From: Streptomyces sp. AC550_RSS872
Lineage (GTDB): Bacteria; Actinomycetota; Actinomycetes; Streptomycetales; Streptomycetaceae
Reading direction: 5' to 3'
Assembly (NCBI RefSeq): GCF_019049285.1
Contig: NZ_JAGMUL010000013.1
Coordinates: 1 to 64,000, forward strand
Length of the DNA: 64,000 bases
Shown here: positions 50,309 through 59,297 of the stretch, piece by piece
How positions within the stretch are numbered: position 1 is the stretch's first letter
How the letters are laid out: every line of letters begins with the position of its first letter
The notes under the pieces: model-generated
The model's input: only the letters and a program-made list of their open reading frames with translations
What the model was told of the DNA's origin: nothing
The model's database searches: none
Translations under genes and position numbers: made by a program

Positions 50309-51046
50309 TCAGCGCGCCAGCCGTAGCGCCAGTCCGTCGAGGACGATGTCCAGGGCCGCGGCGAACTTGGCGTCCCGCAGGGCGGCCGGGTCCGTGGTGG
50401 CCGTCTGCTGTGTGCCGGCGTAGCCCTGCGCGAGATGCTCGTGGCCCGCGGCGGCCTGCTGCGCGGCGGGCATCAGCCGCGCGATGAAGCCGGCTTCCGT
50501 CTCGCCGGAGCGGGCGACCGTGGTGAGCCAGGCGGCCTCGGTGGTGCTCATCCCGATCACGTACGACAGAACGGCGTCGATCGCGCCGTTGGGATCCGGG
50601 AATCCGGCCGTCGTGAACAGGGCGGCCAGCCGCTCGGAGTAGGTCATGAGATTGGGGCCCAGGTAGGCGAGCCCCGCCTGGCCGAGCTGCGAGGACAGCC
50701 AGGGGTGCCGTAGCGCCGTCGTACGGAAGGAGTGCGCGGACTCGCTGACGGCCGCGCGCCAGTCGGAGCCGTCGGCCGGCGGTACGTGGATCTCGGCGGC
50801 GACCTCGTCGACGGCCAGCTCCATCAGCTCGTCCTTGGTGGCGACGTGCCGGTAGAGGGAGGCGGCGCCGGCGTTCAGCCGGGTGGCGAGCTTGCGCATG
50901 CTCAGTGCCTCCACGCCCTGGGCGTCCAGCATCACGATCGCCTCGCGCACGATCGTGGCGCGGTTCAGCGTGGGCTGGTCGGGCTCGGGCCGGGGGCGGG
51001 CCCAGACGGAGGGGATCGGGCTCGGCTTCGTGGTCTTGGCGGCCAT
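50309..51046 (-). CDS. TetR family repressor of the divergent MFS efflux gene
   Basis: 245 residues. The N-terminal helix-turn-helix domain (about 27-75) contains LNRATIVREAIVMLDAQGVEALSMRKLATRLNAGAASLYRHVATKDELM. The C-terminal domain is of the TetR_C_1 kind found in tetracycline-type repressors. GAGGGAG precedes ATG 51046. It is divergent from a DHA2-type exporter gene, with a large inverted repeat in between, the classic layout of a drug-responsive repressor and its pump. Confidence 0.9.
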   Translation of the reverse strand: MAAKTTKPSPIPSVWARPRPEPDQPTLNRATIVREAIVMLDAQGVEALSMRKLATRLNAGAASLYRHVATKDELMELAVDEVAAEIHVPPADGSDWRAAVSESAHSFRTTALRHPWLSSQLGQAGLAYLGPNLMTYSERLAALFTTAGFPDPNGAIDAVLSYVIGMSTTEAAWLTTVARSGETEAGFIARLMPAAQQAAAGHEHLAQGYAGTQQTATTDPAALRDAKFAAALDIVLDGLALRLAR

Positions 51047-51081
51047 CGTGCTCCCTCGTGCTTCTTGAGGTCCGACTCTCT

Positions 51082-51156
51082 GCGTACGTCGTTCGCAAGT
51101 AGCGTACAGGAATCAAGACTTGCGAACGTTGTTCCGCTGTGCGTACAGTGTTCGCA
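51082..51156. promoter_or_regulatory. operator array between the TetR and MFS genes
   Basis: A perfect ten-base inverted repeat, GTTCGCAAGT (51091-51100) and ACTTGCGAAC (51118-51127), overlaps direct repeats GCGTACGTCGTTCGCA (51082-51097) and GCGTACAGTGTTCGCA (51141-51156). GTTCGCA half-sites thus occur at least three times, as expected for TetR control of both genes. Confidence 0.65.
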
Positions 51157-51195
51157 TCGAAGGAACGGTGTTCACGAACTCGGGAGGGGAACGTC

Positions 51196-52695
51196 ATGGA
51201 CGTCAAGGGAACGCGTGATCCACGCCGCTGGTGGATCCTGATCGTGCTCTGCCTGAGCACACTGGTGCTGGTCGTCGACAGCATGGCGCTGACCGTCGCG
51301 GTGCCCGTGATGACCGGGGACATCGGGGCGAGCGCCCAGCAGACCCAGTGGATCCTGGACTCCTACATCCTGGTCTTCGCCGGCCTGCTGCTGACCTCCG
51401 GCAGCCTGGGCGACCGGTTCGGCCGCCGGAAGGTGATGCTGATCGGGCTGCTGCTCTTCGGGGCGGCCTCGCTGGCGGCGGCCTGGTGCGCGAACCCCGG
51501 TGAGGTCATCGCCGTACGCGTCGCGATGGGTGTCGGCGGCGCCCTGATCATGCCGTCCACCCTGTCCATCCTCATCACCGTCTTCGACGAGGAGGAGCGT
51601 GGCAAGGCCATGGCCGCCTGGAGCTCGGTGTCGATGCTCGGCCTGGTCGGCAGCCCGGTGCTCGGCGGTGTCCTGATCGAGCACTTCTCCTGGCAGTCGA
51701 TCTTCTTCGTCAACGTGCCGATCGTGGCGCTCGCCGTCGTCGCCGGTCTGACGCTGATGCCGGAGTCCAAGGCGCCCTGGCAGAAGGCCGACCCGCTGGG
51801 CGCGGTGCTGTCGGCGGCCGGGATGACGGCCCTGGTGTGGTGGATCATCGAGCTCCCGCAGCACGGGGTGTGGACGCCTGCCCTGCCCGTGGCGCTCGCC
51901 TCCCTGGCCGGCTTCGTGGTCTGGGAGAACATCACCAAGTCCCCCATGGTCCCGCTCGTGCTCTTCAAGCACCGCAACTTCAGCGGCGGTTCGCTGTCCC
52001 TGGCCCTGGTCCAGATCGGAAACGGCGGTCTGCTGCTGGTCCTCACCCAGTACCTGCAGTTCGTGCTCGGCTACTCGCCCCTCAAGGCGGGCCTCGCCTT
52101 CCTGCCGCTGGCGATCGCGGCGCTGGTCGGCAACGGCGTGGGCGTCAAGCTCGCCGCCAGGTACGGCAACCGGTGGGTGATCCTCGCGGGGATGCTGGTG
52201 ATGGTGGCCTGCTTCGCCCTGCTGACCACGGTCTCGGCCGGCTCCGGCTTCACGGTCCCGGCGGTCGCGCTCGGTCTCCTCGGCCTCGGCGCGGGTCTGG
52301 CGATGCCGGCCGCGGTCGGCGCGCTGATGGGCACCATCCCCGAGGACAAGGCGGGCGTCGGCTCGGCCCTGAACGACACCGTCCAGCAGACCGGCACCGC
52401 GCTGGGCATCGCGATCCTCGGCTCGCTGCTGTCGAGCGGCTTCGCCGACCGGATGCCCGAGGGGACGCCGGAGGCGGCGAGGCACTCGATCGCCGGTGCG
52501 GTGGCCGGTGGCGACGCCGGTCTGATCGCCGCCGCCCGCGAGGCCTTCACCGCCTCGATGTCCACCACCTTCACGGTCAGCGCGATCGGAGTCGCGGTGG
52601 CGGCGCTGCTGGCGACGCTGGTCATGCGGGACGACCGGCGCAAGCCGGCAGAGGCGGCCCGCAATCCCGAGGAGCAGCACGAACTCGCCGTCTGA
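51196..52695 (+). CDS. DHA2 family (14-helix) MFS drug exporter
   Basis: A 499-residue EmrB/QacA-type proton antiporter with 14 predicted helices. Motif A is LGDRFGRRKVMLIG after helix 2, motif C is WSSVSMLGLVGSPVLGGVLIEHFSWQSIFFVNVPI, and the first helix carries VLVVDSMALTVAVPVM with an acidic residue typical of cation pumps. It probably exports cationic or lipophilic drugs. GGGAGGGGA precedes ATG 51196. Expression is probably controlled by the divergent TetR protein. A terminator follows at 52759. Confidence 0.9.
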   Translation: MDVKGTRDPRRWWILIVLCLSTLVLVVDSMALTVAVPVMTGDIGASAQQTQWILDSYILVFAGLLLTSGSLGDRFGRRKVMLIGLLLFGAASLAAAWCANPGEVIAVRVAMGVGGALIMPSTLSILITVFDEEERGKAMAAWSSVSMLGLVGSPVLGGVLIEHFSWQSIFFVNVPIVALAVVAGLTLMPESKAPWQKADPLGAVLSAAGMTALVWWIIELPQHGVWTPALPVALASLAGFVVWENITKSPMVPLVLFKHRNFSGGSLSLALVQIGNGGLLLVLTQYLQFVLGYSPLKAGLAFLPLAIAALVGNGVGVKLAARYGNRWVILAGMLVMVACFALLTTVSAGSGFTVPAVALGLLGLGAGLAMPAAVGALMGTIPEDKAGVGSALNDTVQQTGTALGIAILGSLLSSGFADRMPEGTPEAARHSIAGAVAGGDAGLIAAAREAFTASMSTTFTVSAIGVAVAALLATLVMRDDRRKPAEAARNPEEQHELAV

Positions 52696-52758
52696 CCCCC
52701 GTGGCCAGGATCTTCCTGGCACACTGAGCCGCTCCCGAAACACCGGGTCCTCGTGACA

Positions 52759-52788
52759 AAGGCCGGCGCCCACCGCGGTGCCGGCCTT
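52759..52788 (+). terminator. terminator after the MFS exporter gene
   Basis: AAGGCCGGC (52759-52767) pairs with GCCGGCCTT (52780-52788). An inner ACCGCGGT can extend the structure. Confidence 0.75.
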
Positions 52789-52842
52789 CGGCTGTGCCCG
52801 GAGGGAATGCCCTGTGGGCTTTTCCGGTTGAGGGTGGCAGAA

Positions 52843-52858
52843 AGTTCAATGCTCAACT
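52843..52858. promoter_or_regulatory. operator-like inverted repeat before the pirin gene
   Basis: AGTTCAATGCTCAACT has AGTT-A/T-AACT symmetry and lies in the AT-rich promoter stretch 28 bases before the pirin start. A redox- or phenol-sensing regulator of MarR type is possible; none is adjacent. Confidence 0.35.
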
Positions 52859-52885
52859 AAACTGGCCGCACAAGGAGGTACCGAC

Positions 52886-53857
52886 ATGCCTGCAGTGACC
52901 GTCGAGAACCCGCTGACGCTGCCCCGTGTCGCCGCGCCCGCGGAGGCAGTGGCCCGTCCCGTGCTCGCCGTCACGACCGCGCCGAGCGGTTTCGAGGGTG
53001 AGGGCTTCCCGGTGCGCCGTGCGTTCGCCGGGATCAACTACCGCCATCTGGACCCGTTCATCATGATGGACCAGATGGGCGAGGTGGAGTACGCGCCGGG
53101 CGAGCCCAAGGGCACCCCCTGGCATCCGCACCGCGGCTTCGAGACCGTCACCTACATCATCGACGGGATCTTCGACCACCAGGACAGCCAGGGCGGCGGC
53201 GGCACCATCACCAACGGCGACACCCAGTGGATGACGGCCGGCTCGGGCCTGTTGCACATCGAGGCGCCGCCGGAGTCGCTGGTCGTGTCCGGCGGTCTGT
53301 TCCACGGCTTGCAGCTGTGGGTGAACCTGCCGGCCAAGGACAAGATGATGGCGCCGCGCTACCAGGACATCCGCGGCGGCAACGTGCAGCTGCTCACGAC
53401 CCCAGACGGCGGCGCGCTCCTGCGCGTCATCGCCGGTGAGCTGGACGGGCACGCCGGTCCTGGCATCACGCACACGCCGATCACGATGATCCACGCGACG
53501 GTGGCGCCGGGTGCGGAGGTCACGCTGCCGTGGCGGGAGGACTTCAACGGGCTGGCGTACGTGCTGGCGGGCAAGGGCTCGGTCGGTGCCGAGCGCCGTC
53601 CGATCCACCTGGGCCAGACGGCGGTGTTCGGTGAGGGCGGTTCCCTGACCGTCCGCGCCGACGAGAAGCAGGACTCCCACACGCCGGACCTGGAGGTCGT
53701 GCTTCTGGGCGGGCAGCCGATCCGTGAGCCGATGGCTCACTACGGCCCGTTCGTCATGAACACCAGGGAAGAGCTTCAGCAGGCGTTCGAGGACTTCCAG
53801 AAGGGGCGGCTGGGCACGATCCCGGCGGTGCACGGGATGTCTGAGGGCGGAATGTAG
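52886..53857 (+). CDS. pirin family protein
   Basis: A 323-residue bicupin. The N-terminal cupin keeps all pirin metal ligands: the two His in GTPWHPHRGFETVTY and the His and Glu in GSGLLHIEAPP. Bacterial pirins bind Fe and act as quercetinase-like dioxygenases or regulators of metabolic enzymes; the role here is open. The C-terminal cupin is followed by GPFVMNTREELQQAFEDFQKG, which is standard. GGAGGTACCGAC precedes ATG 52886. Monocistronic. Confidence 0.92.
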   Translation: MPAVTVENPLTLPRVAAPAEAVARPVLAVTTAPSGFEGEGFPVRRAFAGINYRHLDPFIMMDQMGEVEYAPGEPKGTPWHPHRGFETVTYIIDGIFDHQDSQGGGGTITNGDTQWMTAGSGLLHIEAPPESLVVSGGLFHGLQLWVNLPAKDKMMAPRYQDIRGGNVQLLTTPDGGALLRVIAGELDGHAGPGITHTPITMIHATVAPGAEVTLPWREDFNGLAYVLAGKGSVGAERRPIHLGQTAVFGEGGSLTVRADEKQDSHTPDLEVVLLGGQPIREPMAHYGPFVMNTREELQQAFEDFQKGRLGTIPAVHGMSEGGM

Positions 53858-54026
53858 GGGTTCGCCGGGGCCGGATGGGGACGAGCCCGGTCTGAACCGG
53901 GGTGTTGCGACGAGCGCTGGAACGGACGGAAGGCCTCGAGATGCGGCCCCGGGCCTTTCGCCGCCCGTCACCCGCCCGGTCCGCCCGCACACGACAGGCC
54001 CGCCCCGTCCGTGATCCGCTGGAACC

Positions 54027-55148
54027 GTGCAGGCCCCCACCCCGCTGCTCCCCGACCCCGTCCGGCGGCTCGCCGCCTGGTGTGCCGTCGTGTTGCTCGT
54101 CGCCGGGGTGGTCTACGTCGGGATCCGGCTGGCCGACGAGTTCCGTACGGCGGTCGTGCCCGTGCTGCTCGCGCTGCTCGGGACGGCACTACTGAGGCCG
54201 TTGCACCGACGGCTGGTGCGGGCCAAGGTGAACCGGTCCGTCGCCGCGGGGCTCACCTGCGTCGCCGTCGTGGCTGTGGTCGGCGGGGCGGTGTACATCG
54301 TCGTCGCCGCGATCGTCGACACCGGCGACCAGATCGTCGCCGCGCTCAAGCAGGCGGCCCAGGATCTCGCCGACCACTTCGGGGCGGCCGGCACCTCGCT
54401 GGACGACGTCGCCTCCAACGCCCGGGAACTGCTCACCAAGTTCGGCGGCACGGCCGCCTCCGGCGTCCTCAGCGGGGTCAGCGTCGTGGCCGAGACCATC
54501 GCCATGGCCGTACTCGCGCTGCTGCTGGTCTTCTTCTTCCTGCGGGACTCCGACCGGGCCGCCGGTGCCCTGCGGGCCGTCGTCCCGGGCCGGTCCGGGG
54601 ACGTCGCGGAGGCCATCGCGCGGCGGGCGTTCCTGGCTGTGGAGGGGTTCATGCGGGGGACCACCGTCGTCGCCCTCATCGACGCCCTCTGCATCACCGT
54701 CGGACTGGTCTTCCTCGACGTGCCGGGCGCGGTCGGGCTCGGCGCGCTCGTCTTCGTCGGGGCGTACATCCCCTACCTCGGCGCCTTCATCTCGGGTGCC
54801 GTCGCGGTGCTGGTCGCGCTCGCCGACCGGGGGTTCGTCATCGCGCTGTGGGTGCTTGCCATCGTGCTCGCCGTGCAGATCCTCGAGGGGCATGTCCTGA
54901 CGCCCATGATCCAGAGCCGGACCGTGCAGATGCACCCCGCCGTCGTCATGGTGGCGATCACCGCGGGAGCCTCCGTGGCCGGCGTCCTCGGCATGCTGCT
55001 CGCCGTACCCCTGACCGCCGCCGTCTTCGGCGTCGTCAACGAACTCAGGGAGCGCTACGCCACCCCGGAGCGCCCCGAACCCCCGGCGCCGTCCGAGCCG
55101 TCCGGACCCTCCTCACCCACGCCCCCCACGGCGCCCTCCGCCTCGTAG
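54027..55148 (+). CDS. AI-2E family transporter (PerM/YdiK-like permease)
   Basis: A 373-residue polytopic membrane protein with about eight helices. The family pattern is visible in VLLALLGTALLRPLHRRL, ALLLVFFFLRDSDRAAGALRAVVPG and FVGAYIPYLGAFISGAVAVLVAL. Despite the name, substrates are mostly unknown; some members are Na+/H+ antiporters. A Pro/Ser tail (RPEPPAPSEPSGPSSPTPPT) extends into the convergent phosphatase gene, giving a 94-base antisense overlap. GTG 54027 was chosen as the start closest to the first helix; no clear ribosome-binding site. Confidence 0.88.
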   Translation: MQAPTPLLPDPVRRLAAWCAVVLLVAGVVYVGIRLADEFRTAVVPVLLALLGTALLRPLHRRLVRAKVNRSVAAGLTCVAVVAVVGGAVYIVVAAIVDTGDQIVAALKQAAQDLADHFGAAGTSLDDVASNARELLTKFGGTAASGVLSGVSVVAETIAMAVLALLLVFFFLRDSDRAAGALRAVVPGRSGDVAEAIARRAFLAVEGFMRGTTVVALIDALCITVGLVFLDVPGAVGLGALVFVGAYIPYLGAFISGAVAVLVALADRGFVIALWVLAIVLAVQILEGHVLTPMIQSRTVQMHPAVVMVAITAGASVAGVLGMLLAVPLTAAVFGVVNELRERYATPERPEPPAPSEPSGPSSPTPPTAPSAS

Positions 55149-57250
55149 AGCTCGAACCAGATGCTCTTCCCCTCGCCCCGCGGATCCACGCCCCACGCCT
55201 GAGCCAGCATCTCGATCAGGATCAGGCCCCGGCCGGAGGACGCCAGTTCCCCGGGGCGGCGCTTGTGGGGCAGGTCGTCGCTGGTGTCCGTGACCTCGAC
55301 GCGTATCCGGCGGTCCCCGGAGGCGCCCCGTACCTCGGCGAGGAGCAGGGCGTCGGCGTCGGTGTGGACGAGGACGTTGGTGAGCATCTCGGACAGGAGC
55401 AGGACCGCCGAGTCCACCTGGTCCTCGGAGGTCCAGTCGTGCAGCAGCTCCCGCAGTTGCTGACGGGCCACCGCGACCCGCTCCGGCTCGTCCTGCGCGA
55501 CGGTGAGCATGGTGCGCCGGATCGTGGGCCGGACGGCCACCGTGTCACCGCAGCCGCAGCCCTCCCCCTCCCGGCACAGCAGCAGCACCGCGATGTCGTC
55601 CTCGCGCCGGTCGGCGAGCGGGCCGGTGGAGTGGTGGGAGGACGGGCCGTGGACGGCCTGGACGAGGGCGTCGGCGAGGGCCTCCAGGTCGCCGTCGTGG
55701 TCCTCCAGGATGGCGCGGATGCGCTTCCAGCCGGTCTCCAGGTCATGGCCGCCGGTCTCGATCAGGCCGTCCGTGCAGATCAGCATGGTCTCGCCGGGTT
55801 CCAGGGTGATCCTCGTCGTCGGGTAGTCGGCGTCCGGGTCGATGCCGAGCGGGAGGCCGCCGGCCGTGGGGCGGGCCAGCACCGTGCCGTCGCTCATGCG
55901 GATCGCCGGGTCCGGGTGACCGGCGCGGGCGATGTCCAGCAGGCCGGTCGTGGGGTCGACCTCGACGTACAGGCAGGTCGCGAAGCGCAGTTCGGACGGG
56001 TCCTCGTCGAGGGAGCCGAACGTCATGCCGTGCAGAAAGCGGGAGGCGCGGGAGAGCACGGCGTCGGGGCGGTGGCCCTCGGAGGCGTAGGCCCGCAGCG
56101 CGATCCGGAGCTGGCCCATCAGGCCCGCCGCCCGTACGTCATGGCCCTGGACGTCACCGATGACCAGGGCGAACCGGCCGTTGGGCAGCGGGATCATGTC
56201 GTACCAGTCGCCGCCGACCTGGAGCCCGCCCCCGGTCGGCACATAGCGTGCGGCGACGCTCATGCCCGGTATCTCGGGGCCGAGCTGCGGCAGCATCGAG
56301 CGCTGGAGGCCGTCCGTGAGCTCCCGCGCGGACTCGGCGGCCTCGGCGCGCGACAGGGCCTGGGCGAGCATGCGGGCCACCGTCGTCAGCACGGACCGTT
56401 CGTCGGGCGTGAACGCCACCGGATAGGTGAACGCCGCCATCCAGGCGCCCATGGTGCGGCCGGCCACGGTCAGCGGCAGAAACGCCCAGGACTGCCGGTC
56501 GAAGGGCGCGGCGAGCGGCCAGGTGACCGGGTAGCGGTCCTTGTACTGCTCGGGCGTGGACAGGTAGACGGCACGACCGGTGCGGACCACCTCGGCGGCC
56601 GGGTAGTCGGTGTCCAGAGCCATGTGGGAGAAGGGGCCCTCGTCGCCGGGCTGGTGGCCGTGGTGGCCGATGATCGTCAGGCGGTCGCCCGTCACCCCGA
56701 AGACGGCCAGGCCGTCCGGTGAGAAGCCCGGCATCGACAGACCCGCCGCGACCCTCAGCACCTCCTCCGTCGACCGCGCCTCGGCCAGCGCCCGGCCCGC
56801 GTCCAGCAGGAACGCCTCCCGCGAGCGCCGCCAGTCACCGGTGACCGCCGTACGCCCGGCAGAGGTGCCCGGCACCGGCTCGGTGACCTCCTGGAGGGAG
56901 CCGGTCACCTCGTACGACCGTTTCTCGCGGTCGAAGGAGGCGTGGAAGCGGCTGCGGCCGACCCGGATGACCCGGCCCCGCTCGTCCATGATCCGCACCC
57001 GTACCTCGCCGAGCGAGCCCTCGGCGACGGCCAGCTGGATGACCCCGCTGATCTCGTTCCAGTCCACCGGGTGCAGGCGGGAGCGCACCTGGGCCTGGCT
57101 GAGAGTGGCCTGCTCGGCGGGCAGCCCGAGCAGCCGTGCCGCCTCCGAGTCGACCGTGACGAGTCCCGTGGCGGTGTTCCAGTGCCACAGTCCGGTAGCG
57201 AGGGCGGCGAGAACCTCCCCCACGGCGGGCAGGGGCTCACCAGTGTGCAT
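55055..57250 (-). CDS. SpoIIE-type PP2C phosphatase with PAS, GAF and anti-sigma-like kinase domains
   Basis: 731 residues with four domains: PAS (about 8-130, LWHWNTATGLVTVDSEAARLLG), GAF (about 145-305), SpoIIE/PP2C phosphatase (about 315-525, with GGDWYDMIPL, VIGDVQGHD and the late acidic EDDIAVL), and a HATPase_c domain of the SpoIIAB/RsbW type (about 560-700, SEMLTNVLVHTDADALL, SSGRGLILIEMLAQAWG). It probably couples an environmental signal to an anti-anti-sigma switch by dephosphorylating and rephosphorylating a partner. ATG 57250 was chosen for the GGAG upstream. The Gly/Glu-rich tail overlaps the AI-2E gene antisense. Confidence 0.92.
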   Translation of the reverse strand: MHTGEPLPAVGEVLAALATGLWHWNTATGLVTVDSEAARLLGLPAEQATLSQAQVRSRLHPVDWNEISGVIQLAVAEGSLGEVRVRIMDERGRVIRVGRSRFHASFDREKRSYEVTGSLQEVTEPVPGTSAGRTAVTGDWRRSREAFLLDAGRALAEARSTEEVLRVAAGLSMPGFSPDGLAVFGVTGDRLTIIGHHGHQPGDEGPFSHMALDTDYPAAEVVRTGRAVYLSTPEQYKDRYPVTWPLAAPFDRQSWAFLPLTVAGRTMGAWMAAFTYPVAFTPDERSVLTTVARMLAQALSRAEAAESARELTDGLQRSMLPQLGPEIPGMSVAARYVPTGGGLQVGGDWYDMIPLPNGRFALVIGDVQGHDVRAAGLMGQLRIALRAYASEGHRPDAVLSRASRFLHGMTFGSLDEDPSELRFATCLYVEVDPTTGLLDIARAGHPDPAIRMSDGTVLARPTAGGLPLGIDPDADYPTTRITLEPGETMLICTDGLIETGGHDLETGWKRIRAILEDHDGDLEALADALVQAVHGPSSHHSTGPLADRREDDIAVLLLCREGEGCGCGDTVAVRPTIRRTMLTVAQDEPERVAVARQQLRELLHDWTSEDQVDSAVLLLSEMLTNVLVHTDADALLLAEVRGASGDRRIRVEVTDTSDDLPHKRRPGELASSGRGLILIEMLAQAWGVDPRGEGKSIWFELYEAEGAVGGVGEEGPDGSDGAGGSGRSGVA

Positions 57251-57346
57251 GCGCTCCACTTTAGGAAGATGTGATCGCACCCTGCCACCGAAGCTGTACA
57301 GGGCATCTGGTCAGTAATGGTGGGGAGCCGATCTTGGGGTCCCCGG

Positions 57347-57352
57347 TAGGCT
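57347..57352 (+). promoter_or_regulatory. candidate -10 box of the aspS promoter
   Basis: TAGGCT would place the transcription start near 57359, just upstream of the parS site, so parS would lie in the aspS leader. Confidence 0.4.
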
Positions 57353-57371
57353 TGGGTGAGGTTTCACGGAA

Positions 57372-57387
57372 AGTTTCACGTGAAACA
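57372..57387. other. parS site (ParB-binding) in the aspS leader
   Basis: AGTTTCACGTGAAACA matches the consensus TGTTTCACGTGAAACA at 15 of 16 positions; the palindromic core is 57373-57386. A degenerate half copy, GTTTCACGGAAAG, directly precedes it (57361-57373). Confidence 0.9.
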
Positions 57388-57421
57388 GGCCCCCCGATCC
57401 GCGAAGACTGGATGAACGACG

Positions 57422-59185
57422 ATGCATCGGTACAGGTCCCACACCTGCGGCGAGCTCCGCTCCTCTGACGTCGGCACCGACGTCCGACTGAGTGGCTGGC
57501 TGCACAATCGGCGCGACCTGGGCGGCATCCTCTTCATCGATCTGCGCGACCACTACGGCATCACGCAGCTCGTCGCCCGTCCCGGCACGCCCGCGTACGA
57601 GGCCCTCGACAAGCTGACCAAGGAGTCGACCGTCCGCGTCGACGGCAAGGTCGTCTCCCGTGGCGCCGAGAACATCAACCCCGAGCTGCCCACCGGCGAG
57701 GTCGAGGTCGAGGTCGGCGAGGTCGAGCTGCTCGGTGCGGCCGCCCCGCTGCCGTTCACGATCAACACCGAGGACGGGGTCAACGAGGAGCGGCGCCTGG
57801 AGTACCGCTTCCTGGACCTGCGCCGCGAGCGCATGCACAAGAACATCCTGCTGCGGACGTCGGTCATCTCGGCGATCCGCCACAAGATGACGGCGCTGGG
57901 CTTCAACGAGATGGCGACGCCGATCCTGTCCGCGACCTCCCCCGAGGGCGCCCGTGACTTCGTCGTCCCCTCCCGTCTGAACCCGGGCAGGTTCTACGCC
58001 CTGCCGCAGGCCCCGCAGCAGTTCAAGCAGCTGCTGATGATCTCCGGCTTCGACCGCTACTTCCAGATCGCGCCCTGCTTCCGCGACGAGGACGCGCGTG
58101 CGGACCGCTCGCCGGGCGAGTTCTACCAGCTCGACATCGAGATGAGCTTCGTCGAGCAGGAGGACGTCTTCCAGCCCGTCGAGAAGCTGATGACCGAGCT
58201 CTTCGAGGAGTTCGGGGGCGGCCGCCACGTCACGTCGCCGTTCCCGCGGATCCCGTTCCGCGAGGCGATGCTGAAGTACGGCTCCGACAAGCCGGACCTG
58301 CGCGCCCAGCTGGAGCTCGTCGACATCACCGACATCTTCGAGGGCTCGGAGTTCAAGGCCTTCGCCGGCAAGCACGTGCGCGCCCTGCCGGTGCCGGACG
58401 TCTCCTCGCAGCCCCGGAAGTTCTTCGACCAGCTCGGGGACTTCGCGGTTTCCCAGGGCGCGAAGGGCCTGGCGTGGGTGCGGGTGGCCGAGGACGGCTC
58501 GCTGTCCGGTCCGATCGCGAAGTTCCTCACCGAGGAGAACGTCGCCGAGCTGACCAAGCGCCTGTCCCTGGCCGCCGGTCACGCCGTGTTCTTCGGCGCG
58601 GGCGAGTTCGACGAGGTCTCGAAGATCATGGGCGCGGTGCGGGTCGAGGCCGCCAAGCGTGCCGGGCACTTCGAGGAGGGCGTCTTCCGGTTCTGCTGGA
58701 TCGTCGACTTCCCGATGTACGAGAAGGACGAGGACACCGGCGCGATCGACTTCTCGCACAACCCCTTCTCCATGCCGCAGGGCGGCCTGGAGGCCCTGGA
58801 GACCCAGGACCCGCTGGACATCCTGGGCTGGCAGTACGACATCGTCTGCAACGGCGTCGAGCTGTCCTCCGGCGCGATCCGGAACCACGAGCCCGAGATC
58901 ATGCTCAAGGCCTTCGAGATCGCGGGCTACGACCGCGAGACCGTCGAGGACAAGTTCGCCGGCATGCTGCGAGCCTTCCGCTTCGGCGCCCCGCCGCACG
59001 GCGGCATCGCCCCCGGCGTGGACCGTATCGTCATGCTCCTCGCCGACGAGCCGAACATCCGCGAGACCATCGCCTTCCCGCTCAACGGCAACGCCCAGGA
59101 CCTGATGATGGGCGCGCCGACGGAGCTGGAGGAGGCGCGGCTGAAGGAGCTGCACCTGTCGGTGCGCAAGCCGCAGCCCAAGTAG
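57422..59185 (+). CDS. aspS: aspartyl-tRNA synthetase
   Basis: A 587-residue class IIb synthetase that charges tRNA-Asp in the cytosol. The N-terminal OB-fold anticodon-binding domain (1-105) includes [26 protein letters not shown]. The catalytic core has motif 2 ([24 protein letters not shown]), and the GAD insertion domain lies at about 290-410. Motif 3 ([14 protein letters not shown]) lies near the C-terminus. Length is typical for bacterial AspRS. ATG 57422 matches the conserved start [13 protein letters not shown] parS site lies in its leader and a strong terminator follows. Monocistronic, divergent from the phosphatase gene. Confidence 0.97.
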   Translation: MHRYRSHTCGELRSSDVGTDVRLSGWLHNRRDLGGILFIDLRDHYGITQLVARPGTPAYEALDKLTKESTVRVDGKVVSRGAENINPELPTGEVEVEVGEVELLGAAAPLPFTINTEDGVNEERRLEYRFLDLRRERMHKNILLRTSVISAIRHKMTALGFNEMATPILSATSPEGARDFVVPSRLNPGRFYALPQAPQQFKQLLMISGFDRYFQIAPCFRDEDARADRSPGEFYQLDIEMSFVEQEDVFQPVEKLMTELFEEFGGGRHVTSPFPRIPFREAMLKYGSDKPDLRAQLELVDITDIFEGSEFKAFAGKHVRALPVPDVSSQPRKFFDQLGDFAVSQGAKGLAWVRVAEDGSLSGPIAKFLTEENVAELTKRLSLAAGHAVFFGAGEFDEVSKIMGAVRVEAAKRAGHFEEGVFRFCWIVDFPMYEKDEDTGAIDFSHNPFSMPQGGLEALETQDPLDILGWQYDIVCNGVELSSGAIRNHEPEIMLKAFEIAGYDRETVEDKFAGMLRAFRFGAPPHGGIAPGVDRIVMLLADEPNIRETIAFPLNGNAQDLMMGAPTELEEARLKELHLSVRKPQPK

Positions 59186-59201
59186 GTCTTTGCAGCCGTA
59201 G

Positions 59202-59233
59202 GTGGCTCGGAACCGGCGTCGGTTCCGAGCCAC
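59202..59233 (+). terminator. terminator after aspS
   Basis: GTGGCTCGGAACC (59202-59214) pairs perfectly with GGTTCCGAGCCAC (59221-59233) around GGCGTC; TTACGTTT follows. Confidence 0.92.
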
Positions 59234-59297
59234 TTACGTTTACGGCGCTCGTGCAGGGCTCGTGCCCAGCCCTGACCCGTGCTCCTGACAGGCGCCG

